Assembly (NCBI RefSeq): GCF_001597745.1
Contig: NZ_LUHJ01000061.1
Location: 271,608-335,607 of the forward strand
DNA length: 64,000 nucleotides
Direction: 5' to 3'
Origin: Anabaena sp. 4-3
GTDB taxonomy: Bacteria; Cyanobacteriota; Cyanobacteriia; Cyanobacteriales; Nostocaceae
The position numbers were made by a program, and so were the translations under genes. Positions 63,449 to 64,000 of the stretch are shown here, piece by piece. Numbering within the stretch: position 1 is the stretch's first letter; every line of letters begins with the position of its first letter. A model generated the notes under the pieces. The model saw only the letters and a list, made by a program, of their open reading frames with translations. It searched no databases and was not told the origin of the DNA.

Positions 63449-63688
63449 ATGAATGTTCGTGTCCGCTTTTTACCAGATGATGTCACCGTTGATGCAGAAG
63501 TAGGAGAACCCCTATTAGATGTAGCTGAACGGGCTGGGGTGTTCATTCCTACTGGTTGCCTCATGGGAACTTGTCATGCTTGTACAGTAGAACTAGATGA
63601 TGGAGATACCATCCAGGCTTGCATTACATCTGTACCACCCCAAAACCCAGAATTAACCATCAATTTATTCAGTGATCCTACTTGGTAA
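63449..63688 (+). CDS. Small [2Fe-2S] ferredoxin
   Basis: 79 residues. Plant-type 2Fe-2S fold in compact form: Cys37-x4-Cys42-x2-Cys45 (TGCLMGTCHACTVELDDG) and Cys58 after only twelve residues (IQACITSVPP). The spacing to the last Cys is much shorter than in PetF, so it belongs to a distinct cyanobacterial group. It begins 15 bases after the cobQ stop, suggesting co-transcription and perhaps electron supply to cobalamin metabolism (inference). Confidence 0.88.
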   Translation: MNVRVRFLPDDVTVDAEVGEPLLDVAERAGVFIPTGCLMGTCHACTVELDDGDTIQACITSVPPQNPELTINLFSDPTW

Positions 63689-63787
63689 TTTTTCTCAACT
63701 CGCAGCAAACCCTCAGCGTACCTCTGCGCTTACCTCCGCGCTCCTCTGCGTTTAAATTTCCACTGAGAAAATTGTGGTAATTAGTGA

Positions 63788-63825
63788 GAGGGTTGGGTCT
63801 GATACTTTAACCCAACCCTCAAAAT
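63788..63825. terminator. Bidirectional terminator
   Basis: GAGGGTTGGGT (63788-63798) and ACCCAACCCTC (63810-63820) form a perfect 11-bp stem between convergent genes; T/A-rich flanks occur on both sides. It is preceded by CTCTGCG/CTCCGCG repeats (63715-63750). Confidence 0.8.
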
Positions 63826-63844
63826 TATCCTGATTCCGAGTCAA

Positions 63845-64000
63845 CTAATTCGCTGTTTGCTTGAGAGCATATTCCCGAAATCTCTCTAAATCTTCCTGAA
63901 TTGTCGATTCCACGGCTCGCCCCAAAAACAGGTTATCCATAATTTTGCCAAGAATACCGGGAATAGCATAAGAAACGGTCATCTTGACAATACTGCTACC
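63845..64000 (-). CDS. SRPBCC (START-like) family protein, 3' end only
   Basis: The last 51 residues of a gene running off the right edge; stop TAG at 63845-63847. The visible part (VKMTVSYAIPGILGKIMDNL, then FLGRAVESTIQEDLERFREY) is the C-terminal strand and long helix of the polyketide cyclase/COQ10-like SRPBCC fold, which binds hydrophobic ligands. The start and most of the domain are outside the window. Confidence 0.75.
   Translation of the reverse strand, partial: GSSIVKMTVSYAIPGILGKIMDNLFLGRAVESTIQEDLERFREYALKQTAN

Overview
The window looks like chromosome from a filamentous, heterocyst-forming cyanobacterium of the Nostoc/Anabaena group. It has about 40-45% GC by eye, many HIP1 octamers (GCGATCGC), heptamer tandem repeats of the TCATTAG type (STRR-like), and cyanobacteria-specific genes such as an nblB-like gene, group 2 sigma factor and the cyanobacterial CobT type. 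The order Dps, carB, sigD, DUF760, mutT, CBS, nblB at 7-16 kb fits what I remember of the Anabaena sp. PCC 7120 neighbourhood alr3808-alr3814; that is recall, not a search.

Layout. 0.4-5.2 kb: Nudix hydrolase, alpha/beta hydrolase, a small membrane protein and a phnD-phnC-phnE phosphonate/phosphite importer. 5.5-6.5 kb: ferredoxin-domain protein and a small conserved protein. 7-16.3 kb: Dps, carB, a SigD-like sigma factor, DUF760, MutT, a two-CBS-domain protein and NblB-like HEAT protein. 16.6-25 kb: membrane protein, APC permease, lipoprotein methyltransferase, lytic transglycosylase, exported proteins. 25-32.7 kb: cobT, DUF2232, a Crp-family regulator and a 1413-residue protein with an actin/Hsp70-like ATPase domain. 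32.8-43.6 kb: sugar permease, 5-formyl-THF cyclo-ligase and a surface-polysaccharide set (fcl, gmd, WcaJ-like sugar transferase, GT4, rfbB, CSP41b-like epimerase) with pgsA and two Uma2 proteins. 43.9-50.1 kb: aspA, DUF362, ppa, panD and a metallo-beta-lactamase-fold protein lacking its metal ligands. 50.4-55.7 kb: SLH/OprB porin facing a zinc uptake locus (znuA, znuC, SmtB-like repressor, znuB). 55.8-58.1 kb: tRNA-Phe followed by a wrecked tyrosine integrase carrying a TnpB insertion element. 58.2-64 kb: DrrAB-like exporter, PrxQ, cobQ, a 2Fe-2S ferredoxin and a truncated SRPBCC gene.

The best candidates for something less described are: the coiled-coil/acidic/Hsp70-like protein; the two arrays of 11-bp repeats between tRNA-Phe and the integrase remnant; a 45-residue ribbon-helix-helix gene divergent from tnpB inside the insertion element; a probable small RNA at about 50.28-50.39 kb; the ligand-less metallo-beta-lactamase-fold protein behind panD; and a Dps with His in place of the usual ferroxidase Asp. 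A dispersed inverted-repeat element (core GTAGGGTGCGTCAG) occurs at least six times and has landed between znuC and the zinc repressor.

Intergenic space is generous and repeat-rich. Several long reading frames (cobT, pgsA, the ABC-2 permease, the cyclo-ligase) extend upstream into such repeats, so I moved those starts inward.
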